Shown in pieces: positions 45,901 to 55,473 of a stretch of DNA of 64,000 bases (the first letter of the stretch is position 1; every line of letters starts with the position of its first letter). Origin of the DNA: Paenibacillus dauci (GTDB lineage Bacteria > Bacillota > Bacilli > Paenibacillales > Paenibacillaceae). Where the stretch lies: NCBI RefSeq assembly GCF_000971985.1, contig NZ_KQ040799.1:124001-188000 (forward strand). Reading direction: 5' to 3'. The notes beneath the pieces were generated by a model. The model saw nothing but the letters and a program-made list of their open reading frames with translations. It made no database searches and had not been told where the DNA came from. The position numbers and the translations under genes are program-made.

Positions 45901-46737
45901 TTATCCTTTTACCGAACCGGCGGTGATTCCCTGGATAATATAACGCTGCAGGAAAAGGAAGAAGATAATAATCGGCGTGATACCCAGCACCAGTGCCGGC
46001 AGCGCCATATCCCACTGCTTGGTGTATTGGCCAAAGAAGCTGTACGTCGCAAGCGGAATCGTACGCATCTCCGGACTCGACAGCATCAGGGATGGCAGCA
46101 GATAATCGTTCCAGATCCACAGTGTATTCAGAATAATGACTGTTACGAACATCGGCATCATCAGCGGACACACGATACGGAAAAATACACCATAACGGTT
46201 GGAGCCATCGACCCGTGCCGCCTGCTCAATCTCCAGCGGTACATTTTTGACGAATCCATGGAACAGGAAGATCGACAGCGGAGCACCAAATCCCAGATAG
46301 CTGACGATCAGACCAAGCATGCTGTTACTCAGACGATATGCACTGGCCATCTCCATCAGCGGCAGCATGATCGATTGAAAAGGAATAACCATTGCAGCGA
46401 CGAGTACAAAATACAGAATCCGGTTGAACCGGCTCGGATGACGCACCATCTGGTAGGCTGCCATGGCGCTGATCAGCACCAGCAGCAGATTGCTCGCGAT
46501 AGTAACGATCAGCGAATTTTTGAGCGCAGACGGGAAATCGATTGCTTTCCATGCATCTACATAGTTGCTCCACACGAACTGTTGCGGCCAGGACGCCGAA
46601 TTGGACAAGATATCACCAAACGATTTGACCGAGTTAATAATCAGAAAATAAAACGGAATCAGGAACACCAGTCCCAGTAAAATAACGATAATTTCCAGAA
46701 TCAATGTACGGGCGCTGTATTTGCTTTGTACGTCCAT
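45901..46737 (-). CDS. Sugar ABC transporter permease, MalG type
   Basis: 278 residues with six membrane segments and the EAA loop 'EIEQAARVDGSNRYGVFFRI' (about 180) that contacts the ATPase. The short N-terminal tail is typical of MalG-type (CUT1) permeases. The start overlaps the MalF-type stop by 1 bp. The gap of 165 bp to the binding-protein gene is large for one operon, so a processing or promoter site may lie there. Confidence 0.93.
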   Translation of the reverse strand: MDVQSKYSARTLILEIIVILLGLVFLIPFYFLIINSVKSFGDILSNSASWPQQFVWSNYVDAWKAIDFPSALKNSLIVTIASNLLLVLISAMAAYQMVRHPSRFNRILYFVLVAAMVIPFQSIMLPLMEMASAYRLSNSMLGLIVSYLGFGAPLSIFLFHGFVKNVPLEIEQAARVDGSNRYGVFFRIVCPLMMPMFVTVIILNTLWIWNDYLLPSLMLSSPEMRTIPLATYSFFGQYTKQWDMALPALVLGITPIIIFFLFLQRYIIQGITAGSVKG

Positions 46738-47666
46738 TACATCTCAACCTCCCTGCTCTTGGTAGCACGTACCTGAATACTTGTAATGATGGCAACAATT
46801 ACGAAGAAGATAACCGCTTTGGCGGTACCCAATCCGAGACGGTTATTGGTAAAGGCTTCGTTGTAAATATCCAGTGCGACCGATTCGGTAGCCTTGAACG
46901 GTCCACCGCCAGTCAGTGCGAGGTTCAGATCGAACATTTTGAATGCCCAGGAAATTGCCAGGAACAGACAGATCGTTACCGCAGGCATGATCAGCGGCAG
47001 TATAATATTGCGAATCACCTGCCAGCGGCTGGCTCCATCAATCTCAGCCGATTCCAGTACATCCTTGGGAATATTGTTCAGCGCGGAGATGTAGATAACC
47101 ATCAGATAACCGGCTGTCTGCCAGACAAATACAATAACAATGCCCCAGAAGGAAGTTGCCCGGTCACCAAGCCATGGCAGATTGAACAAGCTCCAGCCTG
47201 TCGCTTCCCCCACAGCAGCAAAACCACGGATAAAGATAAACTGCCAGATAAAACCGAGCAGCAGACCACCAATCATATTCGGCATAAAGAAGACCGTTCT
47301 AAGTATGTTTCTCGTGCGGAGCGGTTTGGTCAGTAAGTACGCGAGGATAAATCCAAGCAAATTGGTCACAATAATGCCGACGACGGTGAATCTGACGGTA
47401 AACCAGAACGCGTTACGGAAATCGGGATCTTTGGTCAGGATGTGGGTATAGTTCTCAATTCCGATCCAGTTGATCTGGCGGGAGATGCCGTTCCAGTCTG
47501 TGAAGGAGTAATAGACGCCCAGGAAGAAAGGAATAATAACAATCAGAATAAAAAAGAATGTAGCCGGTCCTACAAATACAAGCTGCTGAATCCACTGCGA
47601 CAACTTGCGCTGGCCCGATGTCCGGGTAACATGGCGTGTTGCCTGAGCCGCTCTGGTATCGTTCAT
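46737..47666 (-). CDS. Sugar ABC transporter permease, MalF type
   Basis: 309 residues with six membrane segments, an early 'FFLGVYYSFTDWNG' segment and the EAA loop 'VLESAEIDGASRWQVIRNI'. CUT1 family. It is the first gene of the transporter operon. A cre-like site lies about 110 bp upstream (47771-47784). The AAAGGGG ribosome site precedes the ATG at 47666. Confidence 0.93.
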   Translation of the reverse strand: MNDTRAAQATRHVTRTSGQRKLSQWIQQLVFVGPATFFFILIVIIPFFLGVYYSFTDWNGISRQINWIGIENYTHILTKDPDFRNAFWFTVRFTVVGIIVTNLLGFILAYLLTKPLRTRNILRTVFFMPNMIGGLLLGFIWQFIFIRGFAAVGEATGWSLFNLPWLGDRATSFWGIVIVFVWQTAGYLMVIYISALNNIPKDVLESAEIDGASRWQVIRNIILPLIMPAVTICLFLAISWAFKMFDLNLALTGGGPFKATESVALDIYNEAFTNNRLGLGTAKAVIFFVIVAIITSIQVRATKSREVEM

Positions 47667-47770
47667 ATTTCCAACCCCTTTTGATAATCGACTTTTTCCA
47701 TATTCTTATTCGCAATATATTGTTATATACCCAAAGTTTGACAGAATGATGTCACTTGATCATCTTTTTT

Positions 47771-47784
47771 TGTAAACGCCATCA
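47771..47784. promoter_or_regulatory. Putative CcpA cre site upstream of the sugar ABC operon
   Basis: TGTAAACGCCATCA, flanked by T on both sides, matches the cre consensus with one mismatch (C at the W position). It is about 105-118 bp upstream of the MalF-type gene. Confidence 0.5.
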
Positions 47785-47863
47785 TTTTGGACAGTACGGG
47801 GATATCCGAACCGAAATAAGTGTCTTATCACAGTAACGTTCACAAAATAATCTGCTATCAGCC

Positions 47864-47892
47864 TTTACAATAAGCCAAACTGCGGGTATATA
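47864..47892 (+). promoter_or_regulatory. Sigma-A-like promoter of the TspO-like gene
   Basis: TTTACA (47864-47869), 17-bp spacer, TATATA (47887-47892), followed 45 bp later by AAAGGAGG and the TTG start. Confidence 0.6.
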
Positions 47893-47946
47893 AAGAGAGT
47901 ACTGTTTTTTTTCACACTACATATCCCACCAAAGGAGGCAATACTC

Positions 47947-48705
47947 TTGGCAAAACTGAATATTTACCGCTGGCTCAACGTGCTGGGAATTGTAGGCGTA
48001 CTGATTGTCAATTACATGGCAAGCGCGCTTACCCTGTTCGGAAGAGACACAGGCGATATCTCGGATCAGTATGAACTGTACATTACTCCGGCAGGCTATG
48101 CCTTTTCGATCTGGTCGCTGATCTATGTGCTGCTGATCGGATTCATTATCTATCAGTTCCGCAATACGGATGAGAGTCGCGAATCGGTCAGCGCTGTTGG
48201 TCCGTGGCTATTCCTGAATTCCCTCTGTAATATGGGCTGGCTGATGCTCTGGCATTCGCTTGAACTGGAATGGGGCGTACTCGTTATTGCTCTGATGCTC
48301 ATCACTCTGATCATTCCTTATCTGCGCATCCGCAAAATCGTTCAGCCAACAATGGCACAGATTCTGCTTGTGAAACTGCCTTATAGCATTTATATGGGCT
48401 GGGTATCTGTCGCTACGATTCTGAATACAGGGATCGCACTGAACAAAAATGGATGGGACGGCTTTGGATTATCACCGACTGTCTGGTCAGTCATTGCACT
48501 GGTAGGCGGTGCGCTGCTAGCTATTATTATCAGCTACCGGTTCCGGGACAGCATCTATCCGCTCGTATTCGTCTGGGCGTATATCGCGATTGCTGTGAAA
48601 CATCCTGATCTTCAGGTCACTCACTGGACAGCACTGATCGCTGCCATTCTGCTGTTTGTATATTCGATCTGGATTTTCTTCGTACGTAACAAATCACGGG
48701 ATTGA
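47947..48705 (+). CDS. TspO/MBR-related membrane protein
   Basis: 252 residues, strongly hydrophobic, with about seven membrane segments and Trp-rich positions ('FSIWSLIYVLLIGFIIYQF', 'NMGWLMLWHSLELEW', 'MGWVSVATILN'). It is longer than classic TspO (about 155) and belongs to the tryptophan-rich-sensory-related group. The start is TTG at 47947 with AAAGGAGG 8 bases upstream. Possible ligands (porphyrins, sterol-like molecules) are family knowledge only. Confidence 0.82.
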   Translation: MAKLNIYRWLNVLGIVGVLIVNYMASALTLFGRDTGDISDQYELYITPAGYAFSIWSLIYVLLIGFIIYQFRNTDESRESVSAVGPWLFLNSLCNMGWLMLWHSLELEWGVLVIALMLITLIIPYLRIRKIVQPTMAQILLVKLPYSIYMGWVSVATILNTGIALNKNGWDGFGLSPTVWSVIALVGGALLAIIISYRFRDSIYPLVFVWAYIAIAVKHPDLQVTHWTALIAAILLFVYSIWIFFVRNKSRD

Positions 48706-48720
48706 TCCTGATTACAATCA

Positions 48721-48758
48721 TAAAAGGCTGTTCTCCATTTGAGGAGAGCAGCCTTTTA
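48721..48758. terminator. Terminator shared by the TspO-like gene and the oligopeptide ABC operon
   Basis: Perfect 10-bp arms TAAAAGGCTG/CAGCCTTTTA (48721-48730, 48749-48758) with inner TCTCC/GGAGA pairing. Confidence 0.8.
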
Positions 48759-48825
48759 CGTATAATGCAGTGTAGTTAGCGGTGCAGGGATAACAATATG
48801 GTTCTCATGATCAACCATGCGTAGT

Positions 48826-49791
48826 TTAGACCAGATGGCAGGCGACCCAGTGATCATTGCCGGCATCGCGAAATACAGGTATCTCTTCTCGACAGCGCTT
48901 CTCTGCAAAAGGACAACGGGTATGGAATTTACAACCGGATGGTGGATTCGCGGGACTCGGGATATCGCCCTTAAGTACAATCCGTTCACGCTTCAGCTTT
49001 GGAATAGGTACAGGTACAGCAGACAGCAAGGCTTTTGTATATGGATGCAGCGGATGAAGGAATAATTCGTCCCGGGAAGCTTTCTCTACCATCGAACCGA
49101 GATACATTACCCCTATAGTGGAGCAGAGATGTTCCACCACGCTAAGATCATGGGAGATAAACAAATAGGTAAGCCCTCGTGTCTCCTGCAGATGACTGAA
49201 CAGGTTAATAATCTGCGCCTGAATCGACACATCCAGTGCCGATACCGGTTCATCCGCAATAATGAGATCCGGATTCAGAATCAACGCGCGGGCAATCCCA
49301 ATACGCTGCCGCTGTCCACCGGAGAACTCATGTGGAAACCGATCCATGTGATACGAAGACAATCCGCAGGATGCCAGTACATCCTGTACCTGCTCCCGTA
49401 CTTCAGCCGGAGAAGCCAGTTCATGATCCAGCAGTGCCTCTCCAATCGCATCTCCGATCCGCACACGCGGATTCAGTGAGCTGTACGGGTCCTGGAAAAT
49501 AAGCTGCATGCGCGGACGCAGTCGGCGCAGCTTTTGCTCGGATAGCTCGTACAGATCAATCCCCTGGAAATGAACATCCCCAGCTGTCTTGTCCATCAGC
49601 CGGATCGCTGTTCGTCCGACAGTAGACTTGCCGCTGCCTGACTCACCGACCAGACCAAATGTTTCTCCCGGACGAATGGCAAAGCTGATATCGTCGACCG
49701 CTTTCACATGACCGACGGTACGGCTGAACAATCCGGATTTGACCGGGAAATATTTCTTGAGATGACGAATGTCCAGCAGTGCCTCAGACAT
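48826..49791 (-). CDS. Oligopeptide ABC transporter ATP-binding protein, OppF/DppF type
   Basis: 321 residues. Walker A GESGSGKS, signature '[15 protein letters not shown]', Walker B '[12 protein letters not shown]', and the C-terminal zinc/peptide-transporter extension ('[18 protein letters not shown]'). The ATG at 49791 (MSEALLDI) has AGGAGG about 9 bases upstream and matches the family; the frame goes on to 49905. It overlaps the preceding OppD-type gene by 8 bp. Because that gene is interrupted, this may be the only working ATPase of the operon. Confidence 0.93.
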   Translation of the reverse strand: MSEALLDIRHLKKYFPVKSGLFSRTVGHVKAVDDISFAIRPGETFGLVGESGSGKSTVGRTAIRLMDKTAGDVHFQGIDLYELSEQKLRRLRPRMQLIFQDPYSSLNPRVRIGDAIGEALLDHELASPAEVREQVQDVLASCGLSSYHMDRFPHEFSGGQRQRIGIARALILNPDLIIADEPVSALDVSIQAQIINLFSHLQETRGLTYLFISHDLSVVEHLCSTIGVMYLGSMVEKASRDELFLHPLHPYTKALLSAVPVPIPKLKRERIVLKGDIPSPANPPSGCKFHTRCPFAEKRCREEIPVFRDAGNDHWVACHLV

Positions 49792-50773
49792 GAACAGCGG
49801 CCTCCTTTTCATACAGCCAACAGGCTGTCTTTTGCCCATTGTCCAGTTCTCGCAGCGGCGGCTGTCGCTCCCGGCAAATATCCATGCAGTGCTCGCACCG
49901 ATCATGAAAATAGCAGGAGGCTGTCAGTTCCAATGGATTGGGCACATAGCCGGGGATGGAATAAAGTGCTTTTTGCCGTTGATTCATAACCGGCTTGGAG
50001 CGCAGCAACCCCTGGGTATAAGGATGACGAGGATGCTCAAATAGTTCTACGACTCCGCCTTCTTCCACCACTTTGCCAGAATACATAACGATCACATAAT
50101 CCGCCATCTCGGCCACAACACCCAGATCATGAGTAATTAGTAGAATCGACATTCCCCGGTCTTCCCGGAAGCTGCGCAGCATATCGAGAATTTGCGCCTG
50201 AATCGTAACATCCAGCGCTGTCGTCGGCTCGTCTGCGATCAACAACTTGGGTTCGCAAGAAATAGCAATAGCAATCATGATCCGCTGCAGCATACCTCCG
50301 CTCAGTTCATGCGGATAGGCACGGATAATCTGCTCAGGACGGGAAATCCCCACCTCTGTAATCAGTTCCAGTGCCCGCTGCTGAGCGGCTTTACGGCCGA
50401 GTTTGCGGTGAATCATCAGCGGCTCGGCCAGCTGTTCGCCAATAGTTAATACCGGATTAAGCGACGACATCGGTTCCTGAAAAATCATTGAAATCTCATT
50501 ACCACGGATCGCACGCAGATGATTACGGCTCAGTTCCAGCAGGTTCTCGCCTTCAAATTCGATAGCTCCTCCAGCAATTTGTCCGGCTGGCTCTTCAATC
50601 AGTCCCATCACAGATAGTGCCGTGATACTCTTGCCACAGCCGGATTCCCCAACGATACAGACGATCTCGCCCGATCTGACTCAAATACTGACATCGTCTA
50701 CAGCGTGGACAACTCCTTCATCCGTCTGAAATTGCGTCCGCAGGTTACGGATATGCAGCAGATTATTTGTCAT
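49784..50773 (-). pseudogene. Oligopeptide ABC transporter ATPase, OppD/DppD type, interrupted by an in-frame TGA
   Basis: From an ATG at 50773, codons 1-30 read a normal OppD start ('HIRNLRTQFQTDEGVVHAV'). Codon 31 (50683-50681) is TGA. The same frame continues through Walker A GESGCGKS (42-49), signature 'LSGGMLQRIMIAIA', Walker B 'LLIADEPTTALD' and the cysteine-rich tail to the stop at 49784, 329 coding codons in all. A C-to-G change from TCA (Ser) would explain the stop, as Ser or a polar residue is usual there. Restarts after the stop (from 50611) lose Walker A, so no active ATPase can come from them without readthrough. A sequencing error is the main alternative. Confidence 0.85.
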
Positions 50774-50781
50774 GATGTCAC

Positions 50782-51708
50782 CTACTTTCTCTGCTTCGGA
50801 TCGAGTACGTCCCGCAGTCCATCGCCGAAGATATTAATCGCAATCACTGTAATAAATATGGAAAAGCCCGGCGGGACCCACAGCCAAGGCCGTTCCTGAA
50901 AATCAATCATATTATTAGCCGTATCAATCATATTGCCCCATGTTGGTGTAGGCGGCATTACACCCAGCCCGAAAAAGCTCAGTACCGACTCGCTCAGAAT
51001 CGCTCCCCCAATATTCAGAGTCGCAATCACAATCAGCAGCGGTACCAGATTCGGCAGCAGATGATTCACCAGCTTACGACGGTCTCGAAGACCCAGTACC
51101 ACGGTGGCCTGCATAAATTCTCGTTCCCGCAAAGACAGCAGTTGACCGCGAATCATCCGCGCCAGGGATGGCCAGCCAACAAAGCTCAGAATCAGCATCA
51201 CGATATACATCCGGTAATCGGAAGGCACTTTCCATTCCGATAACAATGCCCCGAAAATAAATAGTAGTGGCAGACTCGGAATCGTCAGCAGCAGATCGGC
51301 GATGCGCATAATGATCTGGTCTACGATTCCCCGATAGTACCCGGCAATCGCGCCTAGCAGAGTACCGATAAATACCGATAGAAACATGGAGGCAATACCA
51401 ACAGTCAGAGAAATCCGTCCCGCCTGCATAACCCGTGTCAGTACATCCCTGCCAAGCTTGTCCGTTCCCAGCCAGTGGTGAATATTAGGCGATCGGTTCA
51501 TCATGCTCATATTAACCTTACTGTCTGTATAGGGAGAAAATAAGGGCCCGATAAAACAGATCAAAAACATACTAATCACGACCACCAGTCCGGCGATCGC
51601 CAGCTTGTTGCGTATCAGCTTGCGCATGGATTGACGCCAGAGTGACGATCTGACAGCGCGCTGTTTTGCCGCAGGCACTCCTGTGAGTTCAGCTTGTATT
51701 GAAGGCAT
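50782..51708 (-). CDS. Oligopeptide ABC transporter permease, OppC/DppC type
   Basis: 308 residues with a cytoplasmic N-terminus, about six membrane segments, and the EAA-like loop 'LREREFMQATVVLGLRDRRK'. The 'LGTDKLGRDVLTRVMQAGRIS' segment is diagnostic of the DppC type. The ATG at 51708 has AAGGAGAGG upstream; the frame extends six codons further. The stop is 8 bp before the OppD-type ATG. Confidence 0.94.
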   Translation of the reverse strand: MPSIQAELTGVPAAKQRAVRSSLWRQSMRKLIRNKLAIAGLVVVISMFLICFIGPLFSPYTDSKVNMSMMNRSPNIHHWLGTDKLGRDVLTRVMQAGRISLTVGIASMFLSVFIGTLLGAIAGYYRGIVDQIIMRIADLLLTIPSLPLLFIFGALLSEWKVPSDYRMYIVMLILSFVGWPSLARMIRGQLLSLREREFMQATVVLGLRDRRKLVNHLLPNLVPLLIVIATLNIGGAILSESVLSFFGLGVMPPTPTWGNMIDTANNMIDFQERPWLWVPPGFSIFITVIAINIFGDGLRDVLDPKQRK

Positions 51709-51881
51709 ACACCTCTCCTTTCCCATTCTTCCTGCAGGTCTATCCGCTCCTGTTCAACAGAAAACAGGCGGCAGTACAGCAGAATGGATGGTACGAGAAC
51801 TTTTTTATTTTGAACGTTCCGGTTTGATTCGGAAACTCATTTGGCTAGACACTGGATGACTTGTACGTTCTCCTCCACTAT

Positions 51882-52835
51882 TTAAAGCTTCACACGCGGA
51901 TCGGCTGCATGATACAAGATATCCGAGAGCAGTGTACCAATCACTGTCAGTACAGCAATAAACATCGTAAATCCCATTAAAAGCGGATAATCCCGCACAG
52001 TAAAAGACTGCATATACAGCTGCCCGATTCCCGGCCAGTTGAAGATTCGTTCAATAATGAGCGAGCCTCCAAACAGTGCTGGCAGTTCAAACCCCACCAG
52101 TGTAATCGCAGGCAGCAGGGCATTACGGAGTGCATGAGTAAAAAGCACCCTGCGTTCGCTCAATCCTTTGGCACGGGCAGTACGAATATAATCCTGTTTA
52201 ATCACATCAATCATATTGCTGCGGAAATAGCGTGTTAGTGAACCGACACCGAGCAGCGTCATTACAATTACTGGCAGCGTCATATGCTGCACGACTTCCC
52301 GGATATAAGCGATTCCGGTTGCATTACTGCCTGTAGTCAGCATCCCGCCCGGCGGCAGCCATTTCCAATCTACAGCCAGAATCTTAATCAGGAACAGACC
52401 GATAAAAAAGGACGGAATAGACATCGCTGCAAAGATAAAGATCATTACCAACGTATCGAACCAGGAGTACTGCCGATAGGCTGCAATTACGCCGATAATC
52501 ACCGCTATGATCCATGTCAGAAAAGTCGATACAATCGCCAGCAAAAAGGAATTCCAGATATACTGGTTGAACAGTGTCAGCACAGGCTGCTGCTTGTCCA
52601 ACGAATAACCGAAATTACCGTGAAAAGCCTGATTCATCCAGGTTAGATAACGTTCCAGCAGTGGCTTGTTTAATCCGTACAGCTCGCGCAGCTCCGCTTT
52701 GCGTTCCGGACTCAATTTGATATTGCCGGTAATAAAATCTCCGGGTGTCATCGCATAGAGAGAAAAGATTAGCAATGATGCTGCCAGCAGAATCAGGATC
52801 GTATAAGTCAGACGGCGAGTGAGATACGCACCCAT
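51882..52835 (-). CDS. Oligopeptide ABC transporter permease, OppB/DppB type
   Basis: 317 residues with six membrane segments. N-terminal 'YLTRRLTYTILILLAASLLI' and the loop 'DYIRTARAKGLSERRVLFTHA', with 'FNWPGIGQLYM', are standard for DppB. It pairs with the OppC-type permease downstream (about 170 bp gap). It follows the substrate-binding protein gene by 46 bp. Confidence 0.95.
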   Translation of the reverse strand: MGAYLTRRLTYTILILLAASLLIFSLYAMTPGDFITGNIKLSPERKAELRELYGLNKPLLERYLTWMNQAFHGNFGYSLDKQQPVLTLFNQYIWNSFLLAIVSTFLTWIIAVIIGVIAAYRQYSWFDTLVMIFIFAAMSIPSFFIGLFLIKILAVDWKWLPPGGMLTTGSNATGIAYIREVVQHMTLPVIVMTLLGVGSLTRYFRSNMIDVIKQDYIRTARAKGLSERRVLFTHALRNALLPAITLVGFELPALFGGSLIIERIFNWPGIGQLYMQSFTVRDYPLLMGFTMFIAVLTVIGTLLSDILYHAADPRVKL

Positions 52836-52881
52836 AAGCTACCCTCCTCTCTGTATTCGAACATAAGAATCTGTCTGCGGA

Positions 52882-54585
52882 TTATTTCAATGCCCACTGT
52901 GGCACACTCGAAGCAATACCATTGAACGGACTTACGGTCAGATCATTAATCCGTCCGTTATAGGCATAGACAATTTTTTTGTAATTGGTAAAAATCACTG
53001 GCAGATCATCGTTCAACAGTTTGAACAATTCAGCATAGATTTGTTTGCGTTTATCCAGATCATTGGTAGCCAGTGCTTCATTGTACAGCTTCACAAATTG
53101 TGGATTGTTATATCCTTTGATCTCTCCATCCAGAAACTGGACCAATCCGTCCGATGGATCGGTCAGCATCGGTGTGGAGAAAGAAGCCAGGTCATAGTCT
53201 CCACCCTCTACTTTGGATGCCAGCGAGTTGTAATCTGCGAATACTTCCGGCTGGAAATCCACTCCGATCGCTTTGAAATTTTCCTCTGCTACCGCAATAA
53301 ACACATCAGTTTGTGCACTTTTGGAGCCCAGGTAATGCAGAGTTAGTTTCTGTCCATTTTTCTCGCGGATGCCATCAGCACCAGGTAACCAGCCTGCTTC
53401 ATCCAGCAGCTGACCGGCTTTTTCGGGATCATAGGCATAGGGGTTAATCCCTTCTTCCGTATATGCCCATGAGATAGGCGGTGCCGGAATATTGGCGATT
53501 TGTCCTGCCCCCTGGTTAGCATCCACATAAATACTTTGACGATCCAGTCCATAGGTGATTGCCTGACGAACTTTTTTGTCCTGTAGTGCCTGATGTTCCA
53601 GATTCACCTGCAGAAAGCTGTACGTACTTGGGGTGTAAGGCAGGATATTAACAAAGCCCAGACTTTTGAGCTTGTCGATATTTTCCTGAGTAGCACTGAA
53701 TGAGGCGAAATCAATCTCACCGGTCTCCACATACTGCCAGGTATCACCTTCGGATGTTTTGTAGATGAAGTTTTTGGTTTTGGGTTCTCCTTTGAAATAA
53801 TAAGGGTTGGCAGTGAAACGTACTTCCTGGCCAGGGATAAACTTCTCCAGTACATAAGGACCGTTGCCTACAGGCTTCAGATGAAGATCCTTGATATAAT
53901 CCAGATGACCGAATCGGTAGTCTTTACCGTAATAAGCTTTGGATAATACGTCGCTCCCCAGTGTCAATAATGCAGTTGCATTGGGCTTGGCAATAGTTAC
54001 CGATATGGTCTGCGGATCGGTAATTTTGATTCCGGAGATATGATCTGCTTGACCTTCATGATATGCCTTGCCACCTTCGATCCCGAGCGTCGGAATGAGT
54101 GAATCGCCATCATAGGCTTTGTCATGCAGAATCGTCCAGGTAAAGGCTACATCATCAGCTGTTAATGGCGATCCATCACTGAATTTGAGATCTTTTTGCA
54201 AATGAAACGTGTATGTACGCTGATCTTTGGATAATTCCCAATGGTCTGCCAGACTCGGCGCCGGAAGTCCTTTGTCATCTGTAGTGACCAGAGGAGCAAA
54301 CATCAATGAAGAGACGTTGCCATCATAACCACTTTGGTGAAAATAAGGGGTGAAGGCTCCACTCGGATCGGTCAGTGCCATAATAATTGTATCGGTACGC
54401 TGCTGGGCTGTCGCCGGAAGCTTGGACAGATCCGGTGCTTTGAATAGACTCGTCAATGCAGCAGGCTGCTGGGCAGAACTCGTTCCGGCCGCCGATGTGC
54501 TCTCTTGCGATGCTTCATTGGAGCATGCTGTAAACAGTAACGAGGTTAATAACACCCCGGATAGTAAAGCTGCACTTTTTCTCAT
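52882..54585 (-). CDS. Oligopeptide ABC transporter substrate-binding lipoprotein
   Basis: 567 residues. Signal peptide with lipobox LFTAC (Cys21), a Ser/Ala-rich linker, then a family 5 solute-binding fold ('YTFHLQKDLKFSDGSPLTAD', 'PVGNGPYVLEKFIPGQEVRF', 'LDRQSIYVDANQGAG'). It is anchored outside the membrane and delivers peptides (or nickel/other cargo in some relatives) to the permeases. It is the first gene of the operon, behind a good promoter at 54645-54673. Confidence 0.94.
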   Translation of the reverse strand: MRKSAALLSGVLLTSLLFTACSNEASQESTSAAGTSSAQQPAALTSLFKAPDLSKLPATAQQRTDTIIMALTDPSGAFTPYFHQSGYDGNVSSLMFAPLVTTDDKGLPAPSLADHWELSKDQRTYTFHLQKDLKFSDGSPLTADDVAFTWTILHDKAYDGDSLIPTLGIEGGKAYHEGQADHISGIKITDPQTISVTIAKPNATALLTLGSDVLSKAYYGKDYRFGHLDYIKDLHLKPVGNGPYVLEKFIPGQEVRFTANPYYFKGEPKTKNFIYKTSEGDTWQYVETGEIDFASFSATQENIDKLKSLGFVNILPYTPSTYSFLQVNLEHQALQDKKVRQAITYGLDRQSIYVDANQGAGQIANIPAPPISWAYTEEGINPYAYDPEKAGQLLDEAGWLPGADGIREKNGQKLTLHYLGSKSAQTDVFIAVAEENFKAIGVDFQPEVFADYNSLASKVEGGDYDLASFSTPMLTDPSDGLVQFLDGEIKGYNNPQFVKLYNEALATNDLDKRKQIYAELFKLLNDDLPVIFTNYKKIVYAYNGRINDLTVSPFNGIASSVPQWALK

Positions 54586-54644
54586 TCTCCTGCTCCTAAA
54601 GTATATTATTCCGACCCATTAACTTGGTAAAGTCGGTAAGCCCT

Positions 54645-54673
54645 ATTATAGAAATCACATCCATTAATGTAAA
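54645..54673 (-). promoter_or_regulatory. Sigma-A-like promoter of the oligopeptide ABC operon
   Basis: Minus strand: TTTACA (54673-54668), 17-bp spacer, TATAAT (54650-54645), about 60 bp upstream of the start codon at 54585. Confidence 0.75.
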
Positions 54674-54860
54674 TAGATAGAACACTTAAAGTCATTTATG
54701 GAAAAAGTGGCATACTAGCTACCCAAATTCTGTCTTTCTTCCTTACAAAATCGGTTCTATGATTCTCACCCACTATATAATGCAGAACGACCCAAAAGGC
54801 TCGATAGACAAGCTAATACCGATAATTCTGCCTGCAGGATATAATCTGCTGTACACAAAA

Positions 54861-54889
54861 AGACACTGCCCTGTTAGGTGGCAGTGTCT
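54861..54889 (-). terminator. Terminator after ridA
   Basis: Perfect 10-bp arms AGACACTGCC/GGCAGTGTCT (54861-54870, 54880-54889); CAAAA to the left gives a short U-run on the minus transcript. Confidence 0.75.
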
Positions 54890-54941
54890 GTCTTGATTCC
54901 ATTTTGCTATTAACTTTAGGCTGCTGGTTAGCAGGCCCTTT

Positions 54942-55322
54942 TTATTTCTTCAGTGCAATAACTTCAATCTCTACCAGTGCATCCTTAGGCAAACGGGCTA
55001 CCTGTACCGCACTGCGTGCTGGATAAGGCTCCTGGAAAAATTGACCGTAGATCTCGTTCATCGCTGCAAAATCATTCATATCCTGCAGGAATACCGTGGT
55101 CTTTACGACCTGATCCAGGCTGCTGCCCGCTGCTTCCAGCACAGCTGTTACGTTTTGCAGAGCAACACGTGCCTGCTCCTGTACGCCTTCTGCCATGTCT
55201 CCACTAACCGGGTCCAGACCAAGCTGGCCGGATGCAAAGATAAACATGCCTGTATCAATTGCCTGTGAATACGGACCCAGCGCTCCCGGTGCGCGGTCGG
55301 TTGCTATCGGTTGTTTACTCAT
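54942..55322 (-). CDS. ridA: RidA-family enamine/imine deaminase
   Basis: 126 residues, full family length. 'APGALGPYSQAI', 'FIFASGQLGLDPVSGDM', the active-site Arg in 'PARSAVQVARLP' and the C-terminal 'VEIEVIALK' are all canonical. It hydrolyses reactive 2-aminoacrylate-type intermediates made by PLP enzymes. The ATG at 55322 has AGAGGG upstream; the frame's extension to 55421 is unsupported. Confidence 0.95.
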   Translation of the reverse strand: MSKQPIATDRAPGALGPYSQAIDTGMFIFASGQLGLDPVSGDMAEGVQEQARVALQNVTAVLEAAGSSLDQVVKTTVFLQDMNDFAAMNEIYGQFFQEPYPARSAVQVARLPKDALVEIEVIALKK

Positions 55323-55473
55323 AAGATTATGCCCTCTTTTCCTGAATTGGAGTCTGTTGTCGTACTGCCATCTGACTCCCCTTATTCTAAAGGGCGGTCC
55401 GCAGCTTGGCAACAGCGCCACTTTGTCCGAATAGAGCAGGAAATGCTATTATATCTGTCCTTTTCCCCACTTG

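Larger units (their letters stand above)
54586..54941. other. Intergenic region upstream of the oligopeptide operon
   Basis: 356 bp holding the operon promoter (54645-54673) and the ridA terminator (54861-54889). Nothing further was seen. Confidence 0.6.

Noticed and set aside
47831..47844. Third cre-like site near the TspO gene
   Set aside because: CAGTAACGTTCACA shares the AACGTT centre but misses several fixed positions of the cre consensus on both strands.
50681..50683. TGA as a selenocysteine codon in oppD
   Set aside because: OppD-type ATPases have no selenocysteine at this position and no SECIS-like hairpin was evident directly after the codon; a nonsense mutation or sequence error is simpler.
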